64,000 nt of DNA from Diadema setosum (taxonomy: Eukaryota > Echinodermata > Echinoidea > Diadematoida > Diadematidae), in NCBI GenBank assembly GCA_033980235.1, contig CM067077.1:6752602-6816601 (forward strand). Reading direction: 5' to 3'. Within the stretch, counting starts at the first letter, position 1; the number at the start of each line of letters is the position of its first letter. The position numbers and the translations under genes are program-made. This document shows, piece by piece, positions 11,443 through 21,330 of this stretch. The notes below the pieces were generated by a model, which saw only the letters and a list, made by a program, of their open reading frames with translations, had not been told where the DNA came from and made no database searches.

Positions 11443-14400
11443 CGGCGAGATTGCGTCCGGATAATAGAGAGATCCGGATAAAGGGAGGCCGGATAATAGA
11501 GGTTCAACTGTATTTATTTATCAATTTATTTATTTATTTATTTATTTATTTACTTATTTATTATTCATTTATTCATTTATTCATTATTTATTTATTAACT
11601 CACTTATTCACTCATGCACTTTTTTCCCTTTCTTTTTTTTCCCTCAACAGAAGGTGTAACTAGCACTAAAAAGCATCCGGCATTTCATGAAAAAGAGATA
11701 AAAATAAGAAAGCAAAATTAAGACGAGACCAAGTAGTACAGGATACTCACTTCCTGCGTGGTTCCACATCGATCAAAGCGTGTCGTGATTGCGACGTGTT
11801 CCTCGTCGTGATCGTAGCCCGTGCACGATTCGTCAACAAAGTGGACGTCCGTGGCATTGTCCCCGGGTTCGAGAAGATGTCGAGCCATTATCAAGGTCAT
11901 TGAAGTGCTGTCGCACACGACCTCGGCGTCTGTATCAAGGTTTGCGAGATGATGACCCTGTGTCATGGCTCCGTTCATATTGGCATGTTTTATTCGTCCT
12001 CAATCAAATCACACCAAAAAAACAAAACAAAAACAAAAACAAAAACAAAACCCTACCCACTAGTCTCTCACGTAAGGAACCTTTCGACTTTGGGTGATCA
12101 TAGCTTTCTATTTCTTGCAGATGTACAAGTTGCCTTTATGATCTAAAAGGCTCGAAATACTCCTGTCTTTACTTGTATTGTTTATTTCATAAACAAAAAA
12201 TAGAATACTGCCATTTGAAATCTAAGGCAAACGGAAATCATTTTATGCCAAAAGTTTCGAGAAAATTGAAATTAGGATGCAGTCAGACGTGTGGGATATC
12301 AGTAAATTATCCCTTTCTTTGCTAGTATTATGTTTGAACAGTTACATACAGTCAATTGGCACCCAAATCACACGGATGGACAAACATGATTGTAATAATG
12401 ATTATATTTCAAGTCAAGAAAAATGAAACCGAGAAAGACATGTCTGTATTATAACATAGCAATTTCGATTTTCGACTCTTCAGACTACGTTATATTCCGT
12501 GTATTTTTCCTAGAAGCTTTCTAGATCAACAATAAAATCTCTGAAAAATAATTTGATTGTTCTTACCTGTAATGAATGCATGATTCTACTTTTAGATAAC
12601 CTTGACAACTGCGTATACGCACAGGTCTTACTGGCGCTTTCTTTGCAAACCATTTCGAATTCAATCACGTACCTCTTTCCTGTTGTGATCTGTAACAATT
12701 TGAACTTGTAATCCTGATTTTGATTTTTTTAATGTATGATTGTTGGTGCGTTTTATCTTGAGGCACTAGGTGATTTGATGTTGATTTTTTCAATGAAATG
12801 AAATGGAAATAAACCAATTAGATTGACATTGAATATTTTTCTTTGACTAATATCAATGAATAGATGTATTCTATAAACGAAAAGCGCTCATACACACCTG
12901 TTGAGGAGATTTTGGTTGTTATATCTGCTGTTGCTGTTGAAACTGGCGCTACAGTCTTCATCTCTGTGAAGAAAAAATGTAACAGTGTGATGACATCTAC
13001 CCATTTTACTTTCAACGCTAGGCCCTTAAGAAAAAAAGTACTTTAGAAAGATTTCGTTCAAACGTATAGAAATTAGTTTACTACCAAAAGAAAGCAAAAT
13101 ATGCAAATTTAGAATCCCAATTCTGAATAAAACTCTGTTGATTTTATTGTCATTTATCATAAAGTTGATAAATCATAATGTTCCTTACGGAGTTTCAAGC
13201 GTGACGAAAGACACAGAGTCGCTATTCGAACTGGGGCTTGAAGTGTACAATTACACTCTTTTGTTAAAGAGAATGTAAGGACGGAATTGTCATTGAAAGT
13301 ATTGCGCCATTTATGACGAGTAGCAACTTTATAATATTATGCAATTGCTCAGTGTCACAATTCGGCATGTTCAGTCTGCCCTAAAATTACATTCTGTGTA
13401 GGTCTCACCCTGACAAGTAGGAATCTGTGAGCTCCAGCTTCCATCCTTGCATTCACTGCTACAGCTCTGAGTAGAACAGTCGATTGCCTCATACCCATCA
13501 TCGCACGAAAAGGTGGCTGTGTCCCCGTCTTCGTAGTAAAGGACGCCGCTCACGTTGACTTCCGGGGGAGGCTGAATAATCAAACCATCTCCTGGTTTCT
13601 GGCAATAAGCTTAAATAATGGTACAGATATAGACGCCAGTAGACATGCAAGGCGTGATTTCCTTGGCGTTCAGTCGACAAAACTTAACACGCGCTTGATG
13701 CGTTTTGCTTCAAGGTGCCTTCGCTGTTTAAATAACCTATTTTGCATCACACTATGAGTGATTACAAAAATTAAGAATTGAAAAGATGGTAACCAATATT
13801 GTGATTTTAAGAGGTTCATTCATATCGTAGATTCCACTGCTGCGAAGGTATTTATTTTTCTTTCTGTAAAGAACTTTCTGCAAGAGGTTTTCATAATTTG
13901 CACCTGATTATGGATATTATGGGCCTACCACGTTTTTCTTTTATACAACGTACGGTTAGTTCCTTTAAGTACTCCTGTATATGAGATGATTTTTTTTTTA
14001 ATTTGTAGTATGATTTATTTGTACAAATTGATAAATAGCTATGAATCTGAAACTGAAAATTGGAAAATGAAATGAAAATGAAATTTCGGGTAAATATTAC
14101 ATGTTGAAAGACTCGTTCTCTAGAGAACAGTATTGTGATTGGTCCCCACGAGTCCCGTTTATACATTTTGCGGTTGTTTCTCCGATGAAGTTGCCAGGAA
14201 CGGCACAGGAGAGATAAACCGTTGTGCCATGGTCAATAGGTTGATTTCCATAGCTGTATCCGTTTGTGGATGAATTCCTTACGTCGATGTCGTCATCAGC
14301 TTCAGAGGGAAAACATTGTGCTTCAAAAGAAAAAAGAAAGGTGAAAAACAAAAACATCATGTAACTTATATCGTTGAGTGGGGGCGCTGTGGCATAGCGG

Positions 14401-15555
14401 ATAGCGGATAAGACTCTCGACTCCCAATCGGAGGACCCGAGTTCGAATCCCGCTCAGTCCTTGGACAAGATGTTTTTACCCACAATGTCCCTCTCTACCC
14501 AGGTGTATAAGTGGGTACCTGGCAACGCTGGGGTAATAATAATGGCAGGGCCCTCTGGTAGAGCAGTGCATGGCAACGCTGAAGAGGCTACCCTGGATAA
14601 ATAAGACCTTATTATTATTATTATTATATATTATGGACGAAATTAAGAATTCATATGGGTTCAGGATAAAATTTGTACATTATATGCTTTCCTTTCAGCC
14701 TTTCTGAGGATCATAATCAAACTCCTAACCTGTATGCAGAAGCTAAAAATTTGTGATAATAGTCTCAAAGAGATCACTGATCACAGAGCCTGCAAGCAGG
14801 CTCGGTAATATTTTTCTTTTTTTTTCAAATAGAATACACTTAAAAAGACAAAACTGCATGTACGATAAGCGAAAAAGAAATCAATCGATTACGTGACGCA
14901 AACAGTGTATTGGGATGATTTTTTTTTTTTACGTTTGATACCGCTAGATTGCTTGTTTGATTACAAATTAATCCATATTTACAATATTAATATATGAATT
15001 TGTAATGAAAAAAAAATGTATTTCGTTTCTTCTTGATGGTTATTCATTCGAACACGTCGATTCGCGTGATAAATCCTTCTGGCCGGCTATCTCTGCACTC
15101 TTAACATGAAGTGAAAGGGAGTTTACTTAAATTCAGGAGAACTCTGCATACATTAGTTACTTATTTCCGCGTTCTGGACAATTGTTGCATAACTCACCTA
15201 GACATATAAAAGTCGATACATCGGGATCCCATGACTTATTTGGCGTCTTGCAGTAAGAGTAATCAGGTCCAAACGGCGTGGTCCCATCCATACAGGTCAA
15301 GTCAACCCTCGTCCAGTCTGTGTAGGTCTCTTGATCTGGGACCATAATGACTCCAAATGGGTTGTCTAGGATCGGAGGTTGGCAACCTGTAATGGCATGA
15401 AGGGTTAGGATTGGTCGTTTTTGTGTTAAATCTTGTCATCTGAGTACATCATGCATGCATTACCGCATCAGTCATTTACAGTTGAGGGTCTCTCTTCAGC
15501 CCGTGTAGATTCCAATTAACGATCATATCATACGGATAGATGTAGGCCTGATATA

Positions 15556-15604
<49 letters not shown>

Positions 15605-17309
15605 TATATATATATGAAGAGTTTGTTTGCAAAAACCGATAAGTCCATATTTGCCAAATGGAGATATTTGCGATTGAAGGTCAAGAAAAATAAAGAGAAT
15701 AATAAGAAAAATTTTGCTTCTTTTCACCATAACTTCAAAAATGTACCTTTATATGTAGTGACCAATATGCCATTTAAAAGGTATTATTTTGTACATTATG
15801 TCAGAAACCGTACTTCAAGATCTTCAAAAATGGACTTATCGGTTTTTGCAAGGAACTTCTTCATTTATATATATATATATATATATACATGAACATATCC
15901 ATGTGTGTGTGTGTGTGTGTTTGCATCTGTTTGTGTGTTGATAAACATTCCATTAAACCACAAAAATGTAGTTGTTTTCTTTCCAATTTTGAAACAACGT
16001 AATGTTTGTGAATCATTTGAATAAATATATTGTTTGATGTCTCCCCAACTTTCCACTTCATTGTTTAAACTGACGGATAAAGATATTTTTCCCGAAAGAA
16101 ATTTGTTATCATTCCATGTGTTAATTCATCCCCAAGCTGCCCGCTTAACCTTGATAGCCCACGTATAAGTCCTATATATCGTGCTAATAATAAAGTTATT
16201 TCATTGGCACCTTCGTGCTCTGTATACATCAAGAAAGTTGCTCATACACACCTGTCGTAGAGACACTGGTTGTTGAAACTTGGGGTAAGGTTGATATATC
16301 TGCAAAATAGAAAACGACATATGGAAACAACGTCTTTAACTGATTTTCCCTCTTTCACTTTCCTTGAAACTCCTCCTTCCCCATTATGTACAATTCTTCA
16401 GTTCAATCCACTTACTCAGCCAACATTATTCATCATTAAGTTCATGTACTTGTCCAATTCAGTTTCGTTCTTCTCTGAAGATCGATTCATGAACTTTAGC
16501 AGCCCAATAATTACTATGATAGAACATACGTACATAAAACATTACTCACGTGAGAAGTCGAAATTTTGAAAATTGACAGTATTTACCACATTTATGGTAT
16601 GTAAGATCTTATGACCCGTTCACAAATGCATACCACAATTATCCACATAAAAAGATAGTGAAGAGACCGCTTCGATAACTATTGCATTCACAATCTCTGC
16701 AAATAAATCATTCTTGTTTGATTTACGAACACCTTAAATTATGGAAAAGACGGAAATCGCCATAGAAACTGCACACACCCTTCGACGATTAATGCCTGCT
16801 GTTAAATGAAACATGTGACTTTTGAAAGCTCCTTGAAAAAATCCGCTTTCTTTTGCGTTCACAAACTCCAGGTGTGATCGCGATGCAGCATCAAATGTTC
16901 TCTGGTTCCACTCTAATTCTGCGACAAAGAAATGCGGATAATTATGCGCGTAATCATGGTAATTGATTCTACAAAAAGGGGTATTAATCTGAAGTGAAAG
17001 GTGGATGATCACATGAAAGTTTAACATCCTAGACAGATAATATAGGGAGAAGGGACGGGGTGGGGCTTTGTGGGGGAGGCACTCGTTATATACTCTGTAA
17101 TCCAGGCTCATCAAAACTGTAAATGAATAACGTCGGGAAACCTTCTATCATCATAGCAAAAGGAAGCTCTTACCCGAAATTACGTGTGAAAGAGATAAAG
17201 ACTAACTTACGAAAAGATAAGAAATCTTCTTCTCGTGTTTTGCTCACATGCGCCTGTACTGTATTTTATAGAGAAAGGACTACCTTCCGTCATTTTTGGT
17301 ACCCCCATT

Positions 17310-17377
<68 letters not shown>

Positions 17378-18833
17378 CATCATCATCATCATTATTATTA
17401 TCATTATTGGTCAATGAATGCTTTTTAAGCAGAATTTGCAGATTTGGAATCTTTACGAAATGAGAAACTTCACGACAGGTACGTATTAACACAAAAGAAG
17501 TAAATCATCGCTATAATCGACAGTGACAGTTGTAATTCTTTTTTTTTTTCTTTATATGACAGTTGTAATTCTTGATTGACAACAGTTGAACAATTGCACC
17601 GATCATGGTGAATAAACTACAAATTTATGATGCACAAAGATATAGACGTTTCTATTGATGACTTACACGATGATTTATTAACCATATCTCTTATTAAATG
17701 AATGGTTGCCTGATGTCTAATGAATCTAATATCGACGTCCAAAATGGAGAAGCTGGCATTTTCTTTATATCAGAAATGTAACACACAAATCAATCACATA
17801 TTATACAGACTAACAAACATCCAAATATTCGATATTTGACGGTTGCCAACTTTTCAGCTACCAATGTTTGAATCGGAATTGGAAGAATCAATCCCCAAGC
17901 TGGTTAATTGTTGAAACGGCGATTGCTCACGTGCAGTGGATGGAAAAATTCCAGTCTAATTCCAGTCCTATTTTATTCACTTCTTTTTGAATCGACACAG
18001 AGTATAATATAATACTTTCCTCATCATATAATCCAAAGCTAAACGCTGATTTGAATTCAATTCAAGCTTACTGGTGTTACATGTAAATGTCGACACTTCA
18101 GGTTGCCACACGCCATTTGGTGTTGTGCAGTAAGAGTAATCAGGTCCCGATGGTGTGGTGCCATCCATACAGGTCAAGTCAATCGGCGTCCAGTCTGTGT
18201 AGTTCTCTTGATCTGGGGTTACGATGACTCCAAATGGATTGTCGAAGACCGGGGGATGGCAAACTGTTCACAGATTGTAAATTACAATGTTTCTAACATA
18301 ATTCCATAAAAAAAATGCCATTCATGTTATTCAGAGCACTAAGATCAAATTTCAACTGTATACCCTATTGAGAGGCGTTGTGTGTGAGAGAAGAGAGATA
18401 AAGAACTGGAATAGATACAAAGAGAATAGTTTCAGTTACATAGAAAAGAGTCTACCATTTTTTTACGCTTTTTATTTGCGAAACAAGGGTCACGATTCAC
18501 AAATTAGTCGCTGACACAATACCGGAATAGAAAAAGATTACACAGGGAACATAATACACAACGAAATCAATAATGATTAAGCATGAATGAATGGATAGCT
18601 CAAATACATGAATAGATAATAGGTTTGGTTGTGCTGATTTGCAATGTGATAAAAACCTAAAATGACATTGAAACGCTTTATCCTGGCGAGGAAAGCGCAT
18701 ATAATTTTATACTAAATGAAATGCGCTGAAAACTTGCCCAACCTGCAAAGGCAACAACAAGTTGTGAAAGTAAGATGACTGTCAAATGAAGTAGATTCCC
18801 AAATGAACCGTGTTTCTTTATCCCAGTCGCCAT
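5872..18833 (-). CDS. CCP/Sushi-ZP domain type I membrane protein, copy A
   Basis: A 14-exon gene read on the minus strand: 18833-18743, 18263-18072, 16299-16252, 15386-15198, 14320-14127 (donor damaged), 13609-13409, 12963-12898, 12679-12567, 11957-11751, 10755-10570, 8818-8601, 7827-7728, 7044-6867, 6041-5872. Apart from exon 5 the boundaries are AG/GT. Phases are 1 from exon 1 to exon 7, then 0, 0, 0, 2, 0, 1. The nominal product is 718 residues: signal peptide 1-30, CCP1 31-94, linker 95-110, CCP2 111-173, CCP3 174-239, CCP4 240-306, linker 307-328, ZP module about 340-625, RRRR at 629-632, membrane helix about 670-694, tail RVRARPQALGYKELPTEV... . ZP modules polymerise extracellularly after cleavage at the basic site; CCP domains bind proteins or glycans. 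Exon 5 has no donor, so the real transcript probably skips exon 5 in frame or reads through to a stop. I do not recognise a named gene. Confidence 0.85.
6867..8818 (-). CDS. Exons 11-13A: ZP-C half and furin-type site
   Basis: Exon 11 (8818-8601) holds the ZP-C hallmark LIESCWATPYSNP followed by SLKYELIEDG. Exon 12 (7827-7728) begins CAKEHTVALYL and ends FAFIGEYSQ. Exon 13 (7044-6867) has VHCSVLVCASDSAESRC, AQGC and then SRRRRE, the consensus furin cleavage site that releases ZP proteins from the membrane. Phases 0-2, 2-0, 0-1 are all consistent. Copies: B 30411-28486 (exon 11 acceptor lost), C 50839-48869 (exon 13 two codons shorter). Confidence 0.88.
8892..9055. mobile_element. MITE-like insertion with GGCGGATC ends, unit 1 only
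   Basis: 164 bp between two GTACA copies (8887-8891, 9056-9060). It starts GTGGCGGATCTAAAGGGG and ends GGATCCGCCCCC, which are imperfect inverted repeats. Units 2 and 3 read straight from AGGTA/AGGTG into TGCTGAATGG. The ends resemble the CAGGGGCGGATC termini common in hAT-derived MITEs. It sits in the intron between exons 10 and 11. Confidence 0.6.
9583..9684. repeat. 51-bp tandem duplication in copy A intron
   Basis: The segment from TTCTTACACTGG through GTAAATGAGAC occurs twice in a row with a 51-bp period and one or two mismatches. Units 2 and 3 have it once. Confidence 0.75.
10570..12679 (-). CDS. Exons 8-10A: ZP-N half of the ZP module
   Basis: Exon 8 (12679-12567) encodes KRYVIEFEMVCKES... 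with the acceptor CACAACAG|GA chosen because it is the only one that joins phase 1 to the open frame. Exon 9 (11957-11751) carries AEVVCDSTSMTLIMARHLL, DESCTGYD and DRCGTTQE. Exon 10 (10755-10570) carries the fourth ZP-N cysteine in HIPVKCKLDRE. Three conserved cysteines, then strands, then IPVxC, is the usual ZP-N order. The exon 9 acceptor (ACACAG|GGT) lacks a good pyrimidine tract, so its exact start is the least certain boundary. The pyrimidine tract of exon 10 is a CT microsatellite. Copies: B 33495-31809, C 54127-52344. Confidence 0.8.
11074..11510. mobile_element. Tigger/pogo-like MITE, unit 1 only
   Basis: 437 bp beginning CAGTTGAACCTCTCATATCC and ending GGATAATAGAGGTTCAACTG, perfect in the outer 13 bases of the inverted repeat, flanked by TA on both sides. 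Unit 2 (about 32312) and unit 3 show the uninterrupted TTTA microsatellite, so the empty site is preserved. Internal CCGGATAA motifs recur near both ends. No transposase frame is present, so it is non-autonomous. It lies between exons 9 and 10. Confidence 0.85.
11511..11600. repeat. TTTA microsatellite
   Basis: Runs of TTTA in the exon 9-10 intron of copy A; the same tract is at 32287-32403 in copy B and 52811-52880 in copy C with different lengths. Confidence 0.9.
12898..12963 (-). CDS. Exon 7A: Thr-rich linker before the ZP module
   Basis: 66 nt, phase 1-1, encoding EMKTVAPVSTATADITTK and ISST. Donor ACAG|GTGTGT matches that of exon 3, suggesting the two linker exons share an origin. Copies: B 33714-33779, C 54238-54303. 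Confidence 0.72.
13409..13609 (-). CDS. Exon 6A: CCP/Sushi domain 4
   Basis: 201 nt, phase 1-1, encoding AYCQKPGDG, then IIQPPPEVNVSG and FSCDDGYEAIDCSTQSC, ending PTCQG. It has six cysteines: the four of a CCP plus a Cys pair around AIDCSTQSC/SSEC. Tryptophan is in DGSWSSQ. Copies: B 34249-34449, C 54778-54981; C is one codon longer near the start. Confidence 0.82.
14127..14320 (-). CDS. Exon 5A: CCP domain 3 with destroyed splice donor
   Basis: Encodes AQCFPSEADDD through DQSQYC. In copy B the exon closes TGT GCA G|GTATCT. In copy A that donor is gone and the text after TGT runs through the 14-bp palindrome GTTCTCTAGAGAAC (14115-14128). Reading through adds SLENESFNM and a stop at 14097, which would give a secreted protein with CCP1-3 only. 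Skipping the exon would instead keep frame, since exons 3-7 are all phase 1. Copy A has Tyr in NGYSYGNQP where copy B has Cys; four cysteines is the normal CCP count, so the Tyr form looks canonical. Confidence 0.75.
14380..14626 (+). mobile_element. tRNA-derived SINE, unit 1
   Basis: The head has a pol III A box (GTGGCATAGCGGATAGCGG, about 14389-14407) and a B box (GAGTTCGAATCCC, about 14439-14451) spaced like a tRNA gene. A unique body follows (ACCCACAATGTCCCTC...GCAGGGCCCTCTGG), ending GGATAAATAAGACC plus a TTA tail. No tRNA cloverleaf 3' half is present, so it is not a functional tRNA. It lies in the exon 4-5 intron and is also in unit 2, so it predates the duplication. Confidence 0.85.
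15198..15386 (-). CDS. Exon 4A: CCP/Sushi domain 2
   Basis: 189 nt, phase 1-1. Cysteines at GCQPP, LTCMDG, YSYCKT and FICLG, with the tryptophan in KSWDPD. Acceptor ACAG|GTTGCC and donor TAG|GTGAGT are good. Copy B equivalent is 36039-36227, with the same protein reading. Confidence 0.85.
15614..15864. mobile_element. 251-bp TA-flanked MITE, unit 1
   Basis: The ends are inverted repeats: it opens ATGAAGAGTTTGTTTGCAAA and closes GGTTTTTGCAAGGAACTTCTTCAT when read in pieces (GGACTTATCGGTTTTTGC at about 15832-15849). It is embedded in a TA microsatellite, fitting a TA-targeting Tc1/mariner-type element. It lies between exons 3 and 4. Orthologous copy in unit 2 is 36439-36689, also 251 bp. Confidence 0.82.
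16252..16299 (-). CDS. Exon 3A: Ser/Thr linker
   Basis: A 48-nt phase 1-1 exon encoding NISTLPQVSTTSVSTTG, a flexible and probably O-glycosylated spacer between CCP1 and CCP2. It is flanked by AG and GT. Because both phases are 1, it can be skipped without breaking frame. Copy B equivalent is 37076-37123. Confidence 0.75.
17310..17408. repeat. TTA/TCA microsatellite
   Basis: Long ATT/TTA run with TCA interruptions in the exon 2-3 intron of copy A; the unit 2 version is about 38402-38517. Apparent poly-Ile, poly-Tyr and poly-Asn frames here are artefacts. Confidence 0.95.
18072..18263 (-). CDS. Exon 2A: CCP/Sushi domain 1
   Basis: 192 nt, phase 1 to 1, one domain per exon as usual for CCP modules. 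It has the four expected cysteines (VCHPP, LTCMDG, YSYCTT, TFTCN) and the late tryptophan GVWQPE. It is strongly similar to CCP2 (shared DLTCMDGTTP and GPDYSYC), so the two arose by exon duplication. The equivalent in copy B is 39160-39351, where DWTPI reads DWSVI. Confidence 0.85.
18743..18833 (-). CDS. Exon 1A: start codon and signal peptide
   Basis: Encodes MATGIKKHG followed by a hydrophobic run LLHLTVILLSQLVVAFA, a clear secretory signal with likely cleavage at the A-V junction just before the first CCP cysteine. It ends CAG|GTTGGG in phase 1. Copy B (39838-39928) differs at four residues (A: HGSFGN, B: HSSYGI). The ATG is the only in-frame start before the signal sequence. Confidence 0.85.
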
Positions 18834-19466
18834 GATTGCTTCCTTCGTATAGGCGTAGTTTAAGTCCCGTTCGGTGACGACATAAGTGACTGTTCTGACC
18901 TAGAGATCAATGTAATTGGCAATTTTATCTCATAGTACAGCACCCCAAATTAATGGATAACTTGTTTTGGTTATTTAACAACCTTTCTGCAATGACCAAC
19001 GAGACCTACATATGATAACGTATATCTAGAAGCTTTCAGAATCATATTTCTCTAAATCTTATTCCTCTTCCATTATTGAGCAGTGAAAAAAACAAACACA
19101 AACTGTATGTCTCTCAAATCTACGCAGTAAAATGTGGTTTAATCAGTAACAGAAAACATACTGCAAATGGTAGATAATCAAACAAGCATTTATATTTTGA
19201 TTCGCGATCTTCCACAATCAAAGGTGCTGATGGGCACGTTGATTCTTATCCAAATTATGATTGAATAAAGGAAAAAAAAATCATCTGATGATATGGTCAT
19301 CTTATAATATGATGAGCCTGTCTCATCTTCCTTCCCAGCTCGCAAATTGGAAGGTAGCGCTATGAGGGAGCAGCGCGGCGTGAACTATTTGGTTTTTAAC
19401 ACGTGACATTCACAGCCTGATACTTGATTGATAATGAGCACATTGTAAAGTGACTTCAAACATTCA
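18834..19466 (-). promoter_or_regulatory. Upstream region of copy A
   Basis: 633 bp between the start codon and the foldback transposon, well conserved in unit 2 (39929-40562). Any promoter must lie here or beyond the transposon. An AT-rich GATAAAAT sits about 95 bp before the ATG with CCAAT just after it, but it is a weak TATA candidate. No other gene is seen. Confidence 0.35.
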
Positions 19467-19474
19467 AGAAAGAC

Positions 19475-21200
19475 GGGTGCACGTCACGAGACCGACACCC
19501 ACGAGTCATACAGCCCACAAGTTATACAGCTCACAAGTCATACAGCCCACGAGTCATACAGCTCACAAGTCATACAGCCCACCAGTTATACAGCCCACGA
19601 GTTCGACGCTGAGTAAATAAAGCCCACGAGTTCGACATCAAGTAAAATAAGCCCAGGAGTTATACGGCTCACGAGACCGACACTACGCACAAAAGGCTCA
19701 TGACACCACAATAAGCAAACAAAGCCAACGAGACCGACACTACACTTAAAAGGTCAACGAGACCGACGCTACGCATACAAGGCTCACGAGACCGACATTA
19801 CGCAAAAGAGGTTCACGAGACCGACACTAAGCAAAGAAGGCCCACGAGACCGACACAGTGCCGTATATATACGGCACTGGACCGACAGGATGAACAGCGC
19901 CACCTATCAACCAATAAACTGTATAGGGTGTCCTAATACCTGTAATAGCATAGGAAGATATGAGATGGAAAAGAAGAGTTGCCATCTCCGGGAGGGTGTT
20001 AGCCCATCAGTTGCGCCCCCCCCCCCCCGAAATGATCAGGATCTTTAATTGTGTTTGCATGGGTGTGTGTTTGTAAAAAAAAAAAAAAAGTGAACAAAGT
20101 ACAGTAAAAGTGTGTAACAGATCTTTCTACAATAAACCTGCGAGGGTGTTGATTTAGTATTGATTAAAAAAATAAAAAAAATAACGTAATCGTCTATTAA
20201 GGTAGCGTTAGGGATTCGGGAAAAACCAGATGCATCCATTAAAACAGCCATTGTATTTCACAATAAAATGTACTGTTCGGAAGAGCATAACACAAGCCAC
20301 AAAATTGAGGTGAATCCCTGCGACATACATCATAGTTAACAGAGAAAATTACAAATAGATCTTACTGCAAAACGTCAAAGCAGGAGGGTAGAATATCTAA
20401 AATAGAATAAGTAACTAGTGAATCGGGAAAGAGAAGAGGTAAAATTTATATCTTGTTCATTTTCTAGCTAAAAACTGGTAAAGCCTATTAAAAATAGCAT
20501 GATGGCATTATCAATGCTCTAAATTAATCCATACATCGTTATTGTCCTCTTTTAGATTCATTTGTATTTTTGTCTCTTTTTTTTTGGGGGGGGGGGGGAA
20601 GCGGGGGCATGAAGAATACAATTCAATTTGTATACTTGATAACAATGCCGCTCCCTGACACACTTGCCCCCCCCCCCCCCCAGTATGTAGAAATACATAT
20701 TTGATGACCTTCATAATTATGTAGATGGTCACCATCTTTCAATTGATAGCGTTACGAAATTACACCCTCGAATATGTTATTTTTCCGTTCATGGAACACC
20801 CTGTACAGGTGATTGACATGTAGATGGCGCTGTTTATCCTGTCGGTCTCGTGGGCCTTCTTTGCCTACTGTCGGTCTCGTGGGCTTTCTTTGCTTAGTGT
20901 CGGTCTCGTAAGCCTTTTTAGCTTATTGTCGGTCTCGTGGGCCTTTTTTGCCTACTGTCGGTCTCGTGGGCTTTCTTTGCTTAGTGTCGGTCTCCTGAGC
21001 CTTTATTGCTGGGTGTCGGTCTCGTGGGCTATGTTTGCTTAGTGTCGGTCTCTATGAGCCTTTTGTGCGTAGTGTCGAACTCATGGGCTGTATGACTCCT
21101 GAGCCGTATGACTCGTGGGCTGTATGACTCATGGACCTATTATTGATGTCGGTCTCGTGGACCGTATGACTCGTGGGTGTCGGTCTCGTGGGATGCCCCC
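19475..21200. mobile_element. Foldback (TU-like) transposon, unit 1
   Basis: 1726 bp between two AGAAAGAC 8-bp target copies (19467-19474, 21201-21208). The outer arms are tandem arrays of CACGAGACCGACAC-type subrepeats on the left (19475-19855) and their reverse complement GTCGGTCTCGTGGGC on the right (about 20836-21200). Inside lies a second inverted domain (AACAGCGCCAYCTA and CTGTAYAGGGTGT), then about 0.8 kb of unique DNA without a transposase. As I remember it, sea-urchin TU elements have this two-part inverted repeat and an 8-bp duplication. It is about 640 bp 5' of the gene start. The copy in unit 2 is 40571-42252. Confidence 0.85.
19856..19879. mobile_element. 24-bp perfect palindrome with 8-bp target duplication
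   Basis: CAGTGCCGTATA is followed directly by its reverse complement. GACCGACA stands on both sides (19848-19855, 19880-19887), and unit 2 has GACCGACA once with no insert (about 40943-40950). The 8-bp duplication and CAGTG end fit a hAT-type event. The insert is only two end fragments back to back. Confidence 0.75.
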
Positions 21201-21330
21201 AGAAAGACAACCTGTTACTTTTGAATATCTAATGAGGTTTTCAATTATTGATAAATTCTTGAAGTTTTTTCAGTAAACAACTAATATCTCCTCAAAATTT
21301 ATAGGCAAAGTTTGAAACTAACTCATGGCA

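Noticed and set aside
12680..12720. Alternative exon 8 start at GTTACAG|ATC or AATCAG|GAT
   Set aside because: Both would be phase 0 and cannot follow exon 7, which ends in phase 1; CACAACAG|GA fits.
14226..14290. Tyr in CCP3 of copy A as a damaging loss of cysteine
   Set aside because: With Tyr the domain has the normal four cysteines; the extra Cys of copy B is the odd one.
14380..14460. Possible tRNA gene
   Set aside because: A and B boxes are present but no cloverleaf closes, and the body and TTA tail mark a SINE.
17123..17492. Frames rich in Ile, Tyr, Asn or Asp
   Set aside because: Translations of the TTA/TCA microsatellite on both strands; intronic.
19475..21200. CRISPR-like array of short repeats
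   Set aside because: Repeats are in opposite orientation at the two ends, lack unique regular spacers and form the arms of a foldback transposon in an animal genome.
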